64,000 nucleotides of DNA from Pseudoalteromonas sp. NC201 (lineage in GTDB: Bacteria > Pseudomonadota > Gammaproteobacteria > Enterobacterales > Alteromonadaceae): NCBI RefSeq assembly GCF_002850255.1, contig NZ_CP022522.1, forward strand, positions 1,287,001 to 1,351,000, given 5' to 3'. The translations under genes and the position numbers were made by a program. Of the stretch, positions 17,361 to 28,458 are shown in pieces (the stretch's first letter is position 1; each line of letters opens with the position of its first letter). The notes beneath the pieces were generated by a model that made no database searches, was not told the DNA's origin, and saw only the letters and a program-made list of their open reading frames with translations.

Positions 17361-20090
17361 TTAAAGTTTGAGTTCTAAGCCAATCGAAATGGTTTGGCCA
17401 GGTTCTGGCATCGCGACGATTGAGCCGCTTGAAACTTTATACTGATCGGTCAAGTTGGTGATCGCTAGGTTGCCTTTGATGCTGTCGCTAAAGATATAAT
17501 CAAGATAAAAGTCGAGCTGATAGCCTGCTGGAATATACTCAAGCGCAGTTACTCCAGTCCCTGCCAAAAAGCCGCCCGGGTGATGTTTCTCAGCGTGTTT
17601 TTTGTAAGTAAAACCCGTATCAATTGTGTCGTTAAAGAGTGTCATACCAAGCGTTGCGATATAGCTTTTTTCAGGAGGCACACGAAGTGGTGTTAAACTC
17701 CCCGCAAAGCCGGTCGTATTACAAGTATCGACACCTGCAGCCTCGGCCATTAAGCGTGAGCACATTTTGACGTCGGTGTACTTTGTGTAAGATAACCTGC
17801 TGTAAAATAAGTCGCTTTGGTAATGAAGGCCAAATTCCGTGCCGGGGAGTTCAAACTTATCATAGTTGGTAAAGGTGAACTTTTGATCCCATGAAGGTGC
17901 GTCGGGTTTGGGCAAGAAGCCTGTTGCCAACATACTTTCAATATTCGTGTAGAAGTACTCCGCCGAGATAATTAGCTTATCCCCGTGGCTGAGTAAGTTG
18001 CTAAAGTCACTCTCAAAGCCAATATCATACGATTTCGTTTTTTCAGGGGTGATCGGGTAGTCACTAGAGTAGGAAAACACCTCATTAGAAACTGTTGTTT
18101 CGTACAGGTTTGGCATTCGATATGCGTTGCTATATTTGGCTTTAATAACTGTATTATCAAGCAGTTGATAATTTGCTTGTACAGTCACATCCGCTTTGGC
18201 ATCAAATGTAAGTTTTTCGCCTGTTTGATAGTCCTCGTTGACCGAGTCATGAAGGTTTACGTTCAGTGCAAACTCTACAGGCGCAAGATCGATATTGGCA
18301 TTGGCGAATAATGCACGTTTTGTTTGTTTGCCATGTCGTGAAGTGGCTTTTAAATTGAAGTCAGCAGGGTACCAGTCTCGATTAAAATTATCTTTCCAGT
18401 CTTTATGAGGGCTTAATTTTTCAACCTGCCAGGATAGGCCGTACGTCAAAGTAATCGGTGTATTTGCCAACGATAATGCAGAGGTATTGAACGCACTTAT
18501 CCCATGACGCTTATTGTTATAACGGTGAAAATATTGCCCCGCATTTGCTCCTAGGTTACTGCCAAGCGCATTATATTGCTGTAACCTTGCGCTGGTACGC
18601 CAAACGTTAACACTGAGGTCGACTAATGAGTTATTACTCGGTAAAAAACGGTATAACGCACTGGCACTGTTTACCAGAGCAGAGCCTGGAGCCCACTGCG
18701 GCATGGTTTCTACGCCTTCTGGAATTTCTTCGGACATCCATTGTTCTTGGCCATTTTCATCTATCACCTTCCAAAACTTGGTGTCACCGGCTCTTTGTTT
18801 ATACCAGTAGGTGGCCAGCATTTCTCCCGCTTCTTGCTTATGGTAACGTGTATTCACCTCTAACGATTGTTCGTCCGTAAACGCATAAGTTAGTTTGGCA
18901 AGATATGAGTCGCTTTCAAAGCTTGTATTGACGACTTCGCCATTTTGGTTAACTGGAGGTGGGATCTGGTCGACTACTGTTACTTCGTCATATTGCCCCT
19001 CATGATCAGTTGAAGGCACCCAACGCACGTACTCCACGGTTTCAACAAAGTCGTCAAAGCTATTTTTACCAGCAAAGTAGTTACCAACCTTTTTCTTACT
19101 ATAAGCGAGTACCGCTTGTAAGTTATCCTGTTGATAAGCGGTTGCTAGCGTAAACCCGCCGCCTGCAAAGTCGAGTGTGTCATTGTGGTTGCTGATTTCA
19201 TAATAACTTTGCAGGCCAAAGCTCTCTGGTACTTCAGGTGTTTTATTGTTGTTATGCGTATTTACCTTAACTAAAGCGCCAAAACGCTTACCGTCTTGGA
19301 GAATATCTTGCGTGCCCAATGTTCGGATATTGACTGTTCCGCCGATTGCACCTGAGCCAAAAGGTGATGCTTTGGCCGATGCGCCTTTTTCGACATTAAC
19401 CGAGCTTATCAAGTTTGAATCGATATAGGTTCTGTCAGACGAGCCCATATAGCCGCGGTTTGTGTGCGTTGATTGCAAACTACCGTCGATGAAAATCGGC
19501 ACTCGACCTTCGCCTTGCATGCCGCGAATACCAATATCAAGTGCGCCAGCTTCGTTTCGAATATTGTTTGCCTCTATACCAGAAAACGTTGAGAAAATAT
19601 CCGAGTTAGATAAACCCTTGGTTCGAGCAATCTGTTCACGATTAAGATTGAGTTTATCGCCTTTGACCGTGATAACTTCAATATTATCTTGCGGATTTGG
19701 TGTTTGGCTGTGCTTTGCCTTTTCCTGAGTATTATTGGTTTTGCTTTTTACAGGCGCTGACCCGTTAATCGCCGCTTTAATAACGATGTTGTTGTCGATA
19801 ATGCTCGCTGTTAGCTGGCTACCTTTTAGTGTGCGTTCTAGTGCCTCGGTTAAACTTACCTCTCCTTTAAGTGCTGGGGCTTGCAGGCCATTTAATAGTT
19901 TCGCATCGGCAATTAGATTCATACTCGCAGCTTCAGCTACCTGCGTTAAGGTATGGCTAATAGGTTGCTGCGTAAGATTAAATTGATATAAAGCAACATG
20001 ACTCTGCGCGGTTGCAGGCAGGCTCAGGCTAAGCCCGAGTGCAAATGCTAAGGGAGTGAGTCTTGTGTTTAAAACAGAGCGAGTTCTCAT
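17361..20090 (-). CDS. TonB-dependent receptor with STN signalling domain, probable haem/haemoprotein receptor
   Basis: 909 residues: signal peptide (1-28), STN domain about 45-110 that contacts a FecR-type anti-sigma factor, plug domain about 140-260 (DIGIRGMQGEGRVPIFIDGS), then a 22-strand barrel ending in a terminal ISIGLELKL strand. The barrel contains AYRMPNLYET, resembling the FRAP/NPNL region of haem receptors but not identical to it. The link to haem comes mostly from the neighbouring haem oxygenase. It should import haem or a haem carrier under control of the FecIR pair just upstream; a Fur-like site precedes the gene. Confidence 0.85.
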   Translation of the reverse strand: MRTRSVLNTRLTPLAFALGLSLSLPATAQSHVALYQFNLTQQPISHTLTQVAEAASMNLIADAKLLNGLQAPALKGEVSLTEALERTLKGSQLTASIIDNNIVIKAAINGSAPVKSKTNNTQEKAKHSQTPNPQDNIEVITVKGDKLNLNREQIARTKGLSNSDIFSTFSGIEANNIRNEAGALDIGIRGMQGEGRVPIFIDGSLQSTHTNRGYMGSSDRTYIDSNLISSVNVEKGASAKASPFGSGAIGGTVNIRTLGTQDILQDGKRFGALVKVNTHNNNKTPEVPESFGLQSYYEISNHNDTLDFAGGGFTLATAYQQDNLQAVLAYSKKKVGNYFAGKNSFDDFVETVEYVRWVPSTDHEGQYDEVTVVDQIPPPVNQNGEVVNTSFESDSYLAKLTYAFTDEQSLEVNTRYHKQEAGEMLATYWYKQRAGDTKFWKVIDENGQEQWMSEEIPEGVETMPQWAPGSALVNSASALYRFLPSNNSLVDLSVNVWRTSARLQQYNALGSNLGANAGQYFHRYNNKRHGISAFNTSALSLANTPITLTYGLSWQVEKLSPHKDWKDNFNRDWYPADFNLKATSRHGKQTKRALFANANIDLAPVEFALNVNLHDSVNEDYQTGEKLTFDAKADVTVQANYQLLDNTVIKAKYSNAYRMPNLYETTVSNEVFSYSSDYPITPEKTKSYDIGFESDFSNLLSHGDKLIISAEYFYTNIESMLATGFLPKPDAPSWDQKFTFTNYDKFELPGTEFGLHYQSDLFYSRLSYTKYTDVKMCSRLMAEAAGVDTCNTTGFAGSLTPLRVPPEKSYIATLGMTLFNDTIDTGFTYKKHAEKHHPGGFLAGTGVTALEYIPAGYQLDFYLDYIFSDSIKGNLAITNLTDQYKVSSGSIVAMPEPGQTISIGLELKL

Positions 20091-20123
20091 TGTTATGCGT
20101 CCAAATAAATTACCTAAGATGAA

Positions 20124-20142
20124 AACGAATGAGAATGAGAAC
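20124..20142 (-). promoter_or_regulatory. Fur-box-like site upstream of the receptor
   Basis: AACGAATGAGAATGAGAAC, 34-52 bases before the receptor ATG (20090), contains tandem AATGAG hexamers like those of Fur sites (GATAAT repeats). The gene order (FecI, FecR, TonB receptor) makes iron control likely. Confidence 0.45.
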
Positions 20143-20174
20143 TCCTCAATAAAAATTTGAATATTTTTATCTCA

Positions 20175-21140
20175 TCATCGAGAATTAACTATAACTATAT
20201 GATTGTTATACTCTTTAACTTCTACAGGGAGAACATGTGGAAGTAAGTTTAAAAAGCTTTCGAGCTCTGATGCTACAAAAGTACCCGAAATAACCAATTG
20301 CTCAGTTGATTGAGCGCTTAAGGTGTAACTTATCGCATGATGTCGTTTAAATTCCTCAAGTGCTTCGTTAAGTGGTGTATTGTCGAACACGAGTCGTCCT
20401 TGCTTAAACGCATCAACGAGATTGAGGTTTGGATCAAACTCAGCCTTGACAATGCCGTCACTGTCCACGACCGCCATTTGACCTTTTGTCAGCGTTATTT
20501 GCTGATGTTGGCTTTGCACGTTTACACGGCCATGATCCACCACAATGCGAACGCTATTGGGTTTTTTATCAACAGAAAAGCGGGTACCTAATACGGTAAT
20601 TTTTGTGCTACCGGCGCTGATAACAAATGGACGGCTTTTGTCACTGGCAACGTCAAACAATACGCGTCCACTGAGTAGTTTATTACTACGCCGATTGCCA
20701 TCAAAATCAATAGCGAGGGAAGTTTTGGCATCTAAGGTCAGTCGAGATTGGTCGGGCAGTGAGATATTGCGTAATTCGCCTCGTGCTGACTGATAGCTGG
20801 CGTGAAAGGTGTCTTTGTTTACTTGAAAGAACCACGTTTGATAGCCAAAGAAACTCAACGCAAAAAGTGCAAAGCATGCAGCAATGGCGAAGTACCGCTG
20901 AGTTGTCTTTGATTTAAGCTTCGAGTGTGTAATTGGATTCTCTAATTGTGCAATGTCTTGATCTGAAAATTGCGATAACAGTCGCTCAATCTGTTTACTT
21001 TCTTGATAGGCTGTTTGGTGCGCACGGTTCTCACCAAGCCAACGATTGAGCGCTTGCTGCTGCGTTTTACTGAGCCCTTGCCTTTCGAGTTCCAGCCAGT
21101 GGTTTACTTGCTGCTGTATTGATACATTATGACGGTCCAT
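20175..21140 (-). CDS. FecR-type anti-sigma factor
   Basis: 321 residues. N-terminal cytoplasmic helix bundle (about 1-80, WLELERQGLSKTQQQALNRW), one membrane segment about 95-112, then a periplasmic FecR domain with GELRNISLPDQSRLTLDA and SGRVLFDVASDKSRPFVI and the VLGTRFSV motif, and a C-terminal STN-like subdomain (about 255-320). It passes the ligand-bound state of the receptor to the sigma factor encoded before it, 10 bases upstream. It lies in the order sigma, anti-sigma, receptor, as in fec-type cell-surface signalling. Confidence 0.92.
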   Translation of the reverse strand: MDRHNVSIQQQVNHWLELERQGLSKTQQQALNRWLGENRAHQTAYQESKQIERLLSQFSDQDIAQLENPITHSKLKSKTTQRYFAIAACFALFALSFFGYQTWFFQVNKDTFHASYQSARGELRNISLPDQSRLTLDAKTSLAIDFDGNRRSNKLLSGRVLFDVASDKSRPFVISAGSTKITVLGTRFSVDKKPNSVRIVVDHGRVNVQSQHQQITLTKGQMAVVDSDGIVKAEFDPNLNLVDAFKQGRLVFDNTPLNEALEEFKRHHAISYTLSAQSTEQLVISGTFVASELESFLNLLPHVLPVEVKEYNNHIVIVNSR

Positions 21141-21150
21141 TGCGATTCTC

Positions 21151-21621
21151 TTATTGTTTTTGTAATGCGTTACGGCAAGCGAGCATGGCAGTTGCCAAGT
21201 GTTTTTCGACCATGCTGACAGATATCCCCATTTGCTCTGCTATTTGTGGCTGGCTTAAGTTTTTAAATTTATAGAGCACAAATGCTTGCTTAGTTTTTAG
21301 GGGTAAGGAGTCGATACTTCGATTAAGTAATGCCAGTTGTTGTTGACTTGCAAGCTTAGCCTCAGGCTCATAATAACTTGGCGCGACTAATTCGAAGTCG
21401 TCGGGCTCAGCAACGGTTTGATTTTTGCGATACTGATCAATCACAATGTTTTTTGCGGCTTTAAAAAACAGCGCGCGCTCTTGCGTGTTATCCTGCTTTG
21501 GATTGCTGCTTTTATAACTTAGTATTCGGGTATACGCCTCTTGGACTATATTTTGAGCCTTATCTTTGCACCCCACTGAACGAGCGATATAACTTAATAC
21601 TTCTGAGTAATAACGTTCCAA
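21151..21621 (-). CDS. ECF sigma factor, FecI type
   Basis: 156 residues with region 2 (QNIVQEAYTRILSYKS, then ALFFKAAKNIVIDQYRK) and region 4 (LPLKTKQAFVLYKFKNLSQPQIAEQMGISVSMVEKHL, given here in two parts: the QIAEQMGIS helix-turn-helix and the VEKHL end). The start is a TTG; an in-frame stop lies seven codons upstream, so no much longer protein is possible. It should direct transcription of the receptor and haem oxygenase genes. A Fur-like site lies 47-65 bases upstream. Confidence 0.9.
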   Translation of the reverse strand: MERYYSEVLSYIARSVGCKDKAQNIVQEAYTRILSYKSSNPKQDNTQERALFFKAAKNIVIDQYRKNQTVAEPDDFELVAPSYYEPEAKLASQQQLALLNRSIDSLPLKTKQAFVLYKFKNLSQPQIAEQMGISVSMVEKHLATAMLACRNALQKQ

Positions 21622-21667
21622 AATACACCAGTTTGCTTTTCAAAAGTCGCGCATACTAGCATTAAAA

Positions 21668-21686
21668 ATTGTTATTGAGAATTGTT
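21668..21686 (-). promoter_or_regulatory. Fur-box-like site upstream of the sigma factor gene
   Basis: ATTGTTATTGAGAATTGTT resembles the iron-box core AATGAGAATTATT type sequence and lies at a promoter distance from the fecI-like start. The match is imperfect; the call leans on gene context. Confidence 0.4.
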
Positions 21687-21829
21687 TTTGTTTGCGTTTG
21701 TCGACTTTTAACTGTTCGTTAATAGGTTTTATGTTTTTAGTGCTTTCACTTGATGGTTTTTTATAAAGCTTTGAAAAGTTTGGGTTTATTTTAAATTTCT
21801 TTGAGTCCAAACACTAAACGAAGTGCTTA

Positions 21830-23032
21830 TTAAGGCGTAGGAGCGATACCTTTTATAATGCGTTGGCAGGCGCAGGGATCCATAAAATGGGGCACCGGAT
21901 AATCTGGATGTGCTTCTTTTAGCGCCAGCTCTGCGAGTAGCGCGGCATCATCAGGAAGTACTTCGGCGAGCGTGGTTTGGATCTGTAAATCAAGCAATAA
22001 GCGCTTGATGTGCTCCAACAGGTCATCCGCTTGGCGTTCGACGGGATAGTCTAACGAGGTTAATCCACAGTATCTGGCGATGAGCGCGAGTTGCTGGTTA
22101 ATGCGCTCGCCATACCAGGTTAGCACGGGCATGAGTAACACCGCATTGGCAAGCCCGTGTGGCGTACCATATTGAGCGCTCAATTGGTGTGAAATTGCAT
22201 GTACGTAGCCGACAGAAGTTCTGGTAAAAGCTTGTCCTGCGTAATGGGAAGCGAGTAGTAGTTGCGCCCTTGCTTCTAGATTTTGTGGGTCTCGTTGTGC
22301 TTTGGGTAAATATTCAAAGATGGCTCTACAGGCCTCAAGAGCACGGCCGCGGCTAAACTTAAGACAGTTAATGCTCAGTAGTGCCTCAATGGCGTGGGTT
22401 AGTGCATCAATTGCCGTAGTCGCGGTGATATGTGCAGGCATACTTGTGGTTAATTCCGGTAATAATACGGCATGGTGCGGCACTAAACAAAAATCAGTCG
22501 CGGCATACTTGGCGTGATTGCTAGGATCGTTAACAACGGCGGCAACGGTGGTCTCCGAGCCGGTTCCTGCGGTTGTTGGGATCGCGATATTCGGCGGTAG
22601 GCGTTTTAAGACTTTAAACAACCCTTTGAGTTTAGTCACCGGTTTGTTCGGCTTGACAGCCCGAGCACCGATCAGCTTGCCCGTGTCGAGTACCGAGCCA
22701 CCGCCAAGCGCGATAATTGCTTTACACTGATGCTGTTGGTAGACCTTTAGACCATCTTCAACGTTTGTTATGGTTGGGTTGGGTAAAACATCTGCGTAAT
22801 AATGCGTGACTAACTCTGACTCACGTAGTGTGTTTTCCACAACCTGATGCAAGTTGAGCTTGAGCAGCACTTGGTCGGTCACGACTAAGACGTTATCTCC
22901 ATTTTTTAACCCCAGCGCCTTAATGGCGTCTAACAGCCCCGTTTTTCCCTGATGTAATTTGGGATTCGGGATCCCGATAAAAATAACAATGCACTTTAGG
23001 GCAAAATGGTAAATACGGTAAAACCAACTCAT
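21830..23032 (-). CDS. Iron-containing alcohol dehydrogenase
   Basis: 400 residues of the group III Fe-ADH family. NAD(P) binding is seen as ALGGGSVLDTGK and IPTTAGTGSETT, and the metal site in the region HALTHAIEALLS and HAISHQLSAQYGTPHGLANA. It should interconvert a primary alcohol and aldehyde; the substrate cannot be told. The N-terminus is hydrophobic (FYRIYHFALKCIVIFIGI), longer than in most relatives, and may touch the membrane. It lies 78 bases downstream of the GH63 gene in the same direction. Confidence 0.88.
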   Translation of the reverse strand: MSWFYRIYHFALKCIVIFIGIPNPKLHQGKTGLLDAIKALGLKNGDNVLVVTDQVLLKLNLHQVVENTLRESELVTHYYADVLPNPTITNVEDGLKVYQQHQCKAIIALGGGSVLDTGKLIGARAVKPNKPVTKLKGLFKVLKRLPPNIAIPTTAGTGSETTVAAVVNDPSNHAKYAATDFCLVPHHAVLLPELTTSMPAHITATTAIDALTHAIEALLSINCLKFSRGRALEACRAIFEYLPKAQRDPQNLEARAQLLLASHYAGQAFTRTSVGYVHAISHQLSAQYGTPHGLANAVLLMPVLTWYGERINQQLALIARYCGLTSLDYPVERQADDLLEHIKRLLLDLQIQTTLAEVLPDDAALLAELALKEAHPDYPVPHFMDPCACQRIIKGIAPTP

Positions 23033-23110
23033 TGCGATCCGTCTAATTTTGTTTTTGTATCATTTAAAAAATGTAGACGGATCATCACTGAATTGCTAGC
23101 AAATTTTCGG

Positions 23111-25528
<2,418 letters not shown>

Positions 25529-25546
25529 TCAGTAGCAAACGATGAA

Positions 25547-26293
25547 TTACTCGTCAATGGGGCAGCCGACATCAACCTTTTTGCGTTGCATCTGCACCCG
25601 TTCAGCGGCGGCGCGTAGCCGATTTATATACTCTGGAGGGGCGCTCGGGTTGGCGGTTAAATAGAGGGTTTTACTTAACTCAGGGACTTCTAGCACTTTG
25701 TCCCATTGCTCCACTAAACCCATTCTAGCAGCCATTCTATCTACAAAGTTTTCGGCACCAAAAATAAAGTCTATTCTGCCTCTTTCAAGCAGCTCACCTG
25801 CACGACTAAAACTGGTTACTGATAGCATATTCTTATCGGCGACAAAGCCTTGTGCTTTTAAATAGTTTTCGGAGAGCTGATCAGCCGCAACAGCGACAAC
25901 ATGTTGTTTGATTTTCCATATTTCCCACACCTGCTGATCGGCAATATCAGCACGCTTATAAAAGGCGACCTTTAGCTCACAAAGTGGCGCAATCCAGATA
26001 TGGTTTTCTTCACGTTGCTCCGTTCTGGCGATCGAGTAGAGCAATGAATAAGGGGATTTTTTGGAGAAGGCTTTTGCGCGAGTCCAAGGCAACATATAAA
26101 TTTGATAGCTTAGCTCTGCTTCCCACATAATGAGGCGCACGATATCAGTGGCAAGCCCAGTAATGGTGCCGTTCTTTTGCTCTATCTGGTACGGAGGAAA
26201 ATGCTCGGTATAGATATCTACTTTTGTTGGTGCTGCGGCTAAGGCACTGAATACACTAAATATCCCTATAACGCTCCCAATTATATACTGCAT
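25547..26293 (-). CDS. Orphan family 3 solute-binding protein
   Basis: 248 residues with a signal peptide (1-20, ALAAAPT) and the SBP_bac_3 (PBPb) fold opening VDIYTEHFPPYQIEQKNG, TGLATDIVRLIM and YQIYMLPWTRA. The family binds amino acids or acts as a periplasmic sensor domain. No permease or ATPase is adjacent, so it may serve as a stand-alone sensor or scavenger. The gene is 78 bases upstream of the GH63 ATG in the same direction. Confidence 0.85.
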   Translation of the reverse strand: MQYIIGSVIGIFSVFSALAAAPTKVDIYTEHFPPYQIEQKNGTITGLATDIVRLIMWEAELSYQIYMLPWTRAKAFSKKSPYSLLYSIARTEQREENHIWIAPLCELKVAFYKRADIADQQVWEIWKIKQHVVAVAADQLSENYLKAQGFVADKNMLSVTSFSRAGELLERGRIDFIFGAENFVDRMAARMGLVEQWDKVLEVPELSKTLYLTANPSAPPEYINRLRAAAERVQMQRKKVDVGCPIDE

Positions 26294-26408
26294 ACCACAT
26301 TCTCAAGATCGTTTTTAATAGTATAACTCATAATTTGTTATTGGTTTTAGTTAAATTAATGTACCGATTAAAACTTCAGATTGGTGCTTAAATGGCAATT
26401 ATTATATG

Positions 26409-26449
26409 GTCTTTTGGTGTCTTTTAAGAATTAAATAACGGCGTAGAAT
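26409..26449 (+). promoter_or_regulatory. Direct-repeat activated promoter candidate for pagL
   Basis: GTCTTTT occurs twice (26409-26415 and 26419-26425), a 10-base period. The second copy overlaps a poor -35 region (26421-26426), with TAGAAT (26444-26449) as a -10 box after a 17-base spacer. Direct repeats in phase with one helical turn that replace the -35 are typical of OmpR/PhoB-family activators. The pagL ATG is at 26474. Confidence 0.4.
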
Positions 26450-26473
26450 TGCTCTTGTTGTAGAGGAGTCGTT

Positions 26474-26989
26474 ATGCGCTTAGTTTTATTCTTGCTTATG
26501 TTGTTTGTGTCTACTTACTCACATGCTAGTGAAGTTGCAGTTGATTATGTGATGGGAGAGGGGGATGTAAAAGGACTGCGGCTTGGGTATCGTCCCTTGC
26601 ATTATAGTTTAGCGGATTATGGTTTTGGAGAAGGTGCCTATGTTTATTTTGAGCTGAGCACCAACTATTGGGAATACGGCAAACCAAAACGCTCAGACAC
26701 GACGTTTGCTATTGCATTGTCACCAGTGCTTAGTGTTCCACTGAATGAGTTTGCTGGAAAGCCGGTAAATTTTGAGTTTGGAATTGGCATGACCTACGTC
26801 AGTGATACTCGATTTGCGGGTAAAGACATTGGTGTTCACTATCAGTTTGAAGACCGCATTGGACTTAGTGTTAATTTGAACCCCAGTACTAAAGTTGGGA
26901 TCCGATATCTACATTATTCTAATGCTGGTTTGAGCGACCACAACCCCGGTCTTGACTTTTTTAATGTGTTCTACGTTAAGCGGTTTTAA
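26474..26989 (+). CDS. pagL: Lipid A 3-O-deacylase PagL
   Basis: 171 residues: signal peptide (1-18, THA-S), then an eight-strand outer membrane barrel with the PagL active-site stretch RYLHYSNAGLSDHNPGLDFF, where His and Ser of HYSNAG are the catalytic pair, ending in the aromatic strand FFNVFYVKRF. PagL removes the 3-O acyl chain of lipid A at the outer leaflet, lowering endotoxicity and changing membrane packing. The ribosome site is GAGGAG. It is monocistronic, with its own candidate promoter. Confidence 0.88.
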   Translation: MRLVLFLLMLFVSTYSHASEVAVDYVMGEGDVKGLRLGYRPLHYSLADYGFGEGAYVYFELSTNYWEYGKPKRSDTTFAIALSPVLSVPLNEFAGKPVNFEFGIGMTYVSDTRFAGKDIGVHYQFEDRIGLSVNLNPSTKVGIRYLHYSNAGLSDHNPGLDFFNVFYVKRF

Positions 26990-26996
26990 CGCTTAA
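26976..26996 (+). terminator. Hairpin over the pagL stop codon
   Basis: TTAAGCG (26976-26982) and CGCTTAA (26990-26996) pair perfectly around a 7-base loop that includes the stop codon region; TTTC follows. A modest terminator candidate. Confidence 0.35.
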
Positions 26997-27158
26997 TTTC
27001 ATTGAGTTAGTTTTATCTCCCTTTGTGATTTCAAGGATGAAATTTTTTCTTCATAAAATTCCAGTATCCAAGATAATAGAATGCAGTTAAACGCTTGACC
27101 TAAACTAAGGTTTAGGAATTAGGGTTCTGTGTAAACCAATAATAATCAAGGAACATCA

Positions 27159-28394
27159 ATGGAGAATAGCTCTGCAATTGAGCGGTTAAAGCGCTTTACA
27201 CCTTTAGTTTGGGTAATGCTTGTTGGTAACTTTTTCGTTCGCGCTAGTTACTACATGGTATGGCCTTTTTTGGCTGTTATTCTTTACGAAAATTATGGAC
27301 TGAGTGCAACAGAGGTCGGTTTATTGCTGACGGTGTCAGCGACTTTCGCCGTATTTTTGGGGTTTTATACGGGGAATCTCGCTGATCGCTTTGGTCGCAC
27401 CAAAATGCTCTACACGGCAGTGTTTGTTGGTGTGATTTCTTTTTCTCTGTTGGCTGTGGCTGAGTCGTTGTGGTTGTTTGCAACCTCAGTGTTTTTAGCT
27501 TGTCTACCTAGGACGCTTTGGGATGCGCCTAGTAAAGCGTTACTTACTGAAGAACTTGCCGACGCAAAAGACAGAGAGCTTGCACTGCATTTACTCTATT
27601 TTCTCGTGAATGTGGGAGCGGCTTTAGGACCATTGTACGGGCTATGGGCGGGGCTTAATGGTGAGCAGTTTAGCTTTATCTATACTGGCATTTCGTATAT
27701 TGGTTTGTTGCTCGCGCTGCTTTACTTTAGACCTAAACTGAGTGAAGCGCAGACTTTCGCTTTGCAGTCTGCCGCTCAGTCGGTACCCAAGTTTGCAAAG
27801 TGGCTGAGGATCTTACGAAAAGATAAAGTTTTTTTAATTGTGCTCATCGCTACAACTTTAGTGTATTTGGTTTATGCGCAATGTGACTCTAGCTTAGTGC
27901 AGTATTTGACGCGTGCAGAGGTCCCCGATCTAGCTTGGCTAATTTCTAGCTTAATCATCGCAAATTCTAGTGTGATCATCGTTTGTCAGTTTCCATTACT
28001 ACATCTGATGCGTAATTGGCGCATTGAAAATAGGCTTTATGCGGGTGGTGTGATATTGATTATTTCACAAGTCATGATGGCCTTGAATGATGTACACAAT
28101 ATTTGGGGATGGATTGCAGCCATGATGGTGTTGAGTCTGAGCGAAGCAATTATGTTTACTAACATCAATGTCTATATTGACAGGTTGGCACCAGATAACC
28201 TGAAAGCTAGCTATTTTGGTGCTGCTGGCTTATGTTCATTGGGGTATGCATTAGCGCCCATTTTAGGTGGGCTTATTTTAGATTTTTACTCCGGTATGAT
28301 GCTGTTTATCATCATGACCTTAGTATCTATCACCGCACTTGGTTTTTATCGTATTGCTGAGCTGAGGCCTAAGACGACGGCTGAAGCGATATAG
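27159..28394 (+). CDS. MFS transporter
   Basis: 411 residues with about twelve membrane segments and the MFS loop 2-3 motif GNLADRFGRTKML. The pattern fits drug/metabolite efflux pumps of the MdtH/YceL kind. The substrate is not evident. AAGGAA lies before the ATG. It stands alone and ends at a strong bidirectional terminator. Confidence 0.88.
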   Translation: MENSSAIERLKRFTPLVWVMLVGNFFVRASYYMVWPFLAVILYENYGLSATEVGLLLTVSATFAVFLGFYTGNLADRFGRTKMLYTAVFVGVISFSLLAVAESLWLFATSVFLACLPRTLWDAPSKALLTEELADAKDRELALHLLYFLVNVGAALGPLYGLWAGLNGEQFSFIYTGISYIGLLLALLYFRPKLSEAQTFALQSAAQSVPKFAKWLRILRKDKVFLIVLIATTLVYLVYAQCDSSLVQYLTRAEVPDLAWLISSLIIANSSVIIVCQFPLLHLMRNWRIENRLYAGGVILIISQVMMALNDVHNIWGWIAAMMVLSLSEAIMFTNINVYIDRLAPDNLKASYFGAAGLCSLGYALAPILGGLILDFYSGMMLFIIMTLVSITALGFYRIAELRPKTTAEAI

Positions 28395-28405
28395 CTTAGC
28401 TAACT

Positions 28406-28428
28406 CGGTGACCTAAAAAGGGTCACCG
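28406..28428. terminator. Bidirectional terminator between convergent genes
   Basis: CGGTGACC (28406-28413) and GGTCACCG (28421-28428) form a perfect 8-bp stem with loop TAAAAAG, followed by TTTAATTAT on the plus strand. It sits between the MFS gene and the convergent gene ending at 28459. Confidence 0.7.
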
Positions 28429-28458
28429 TTTAATTATCCAAAGCAAAGGTTAGTTGCT

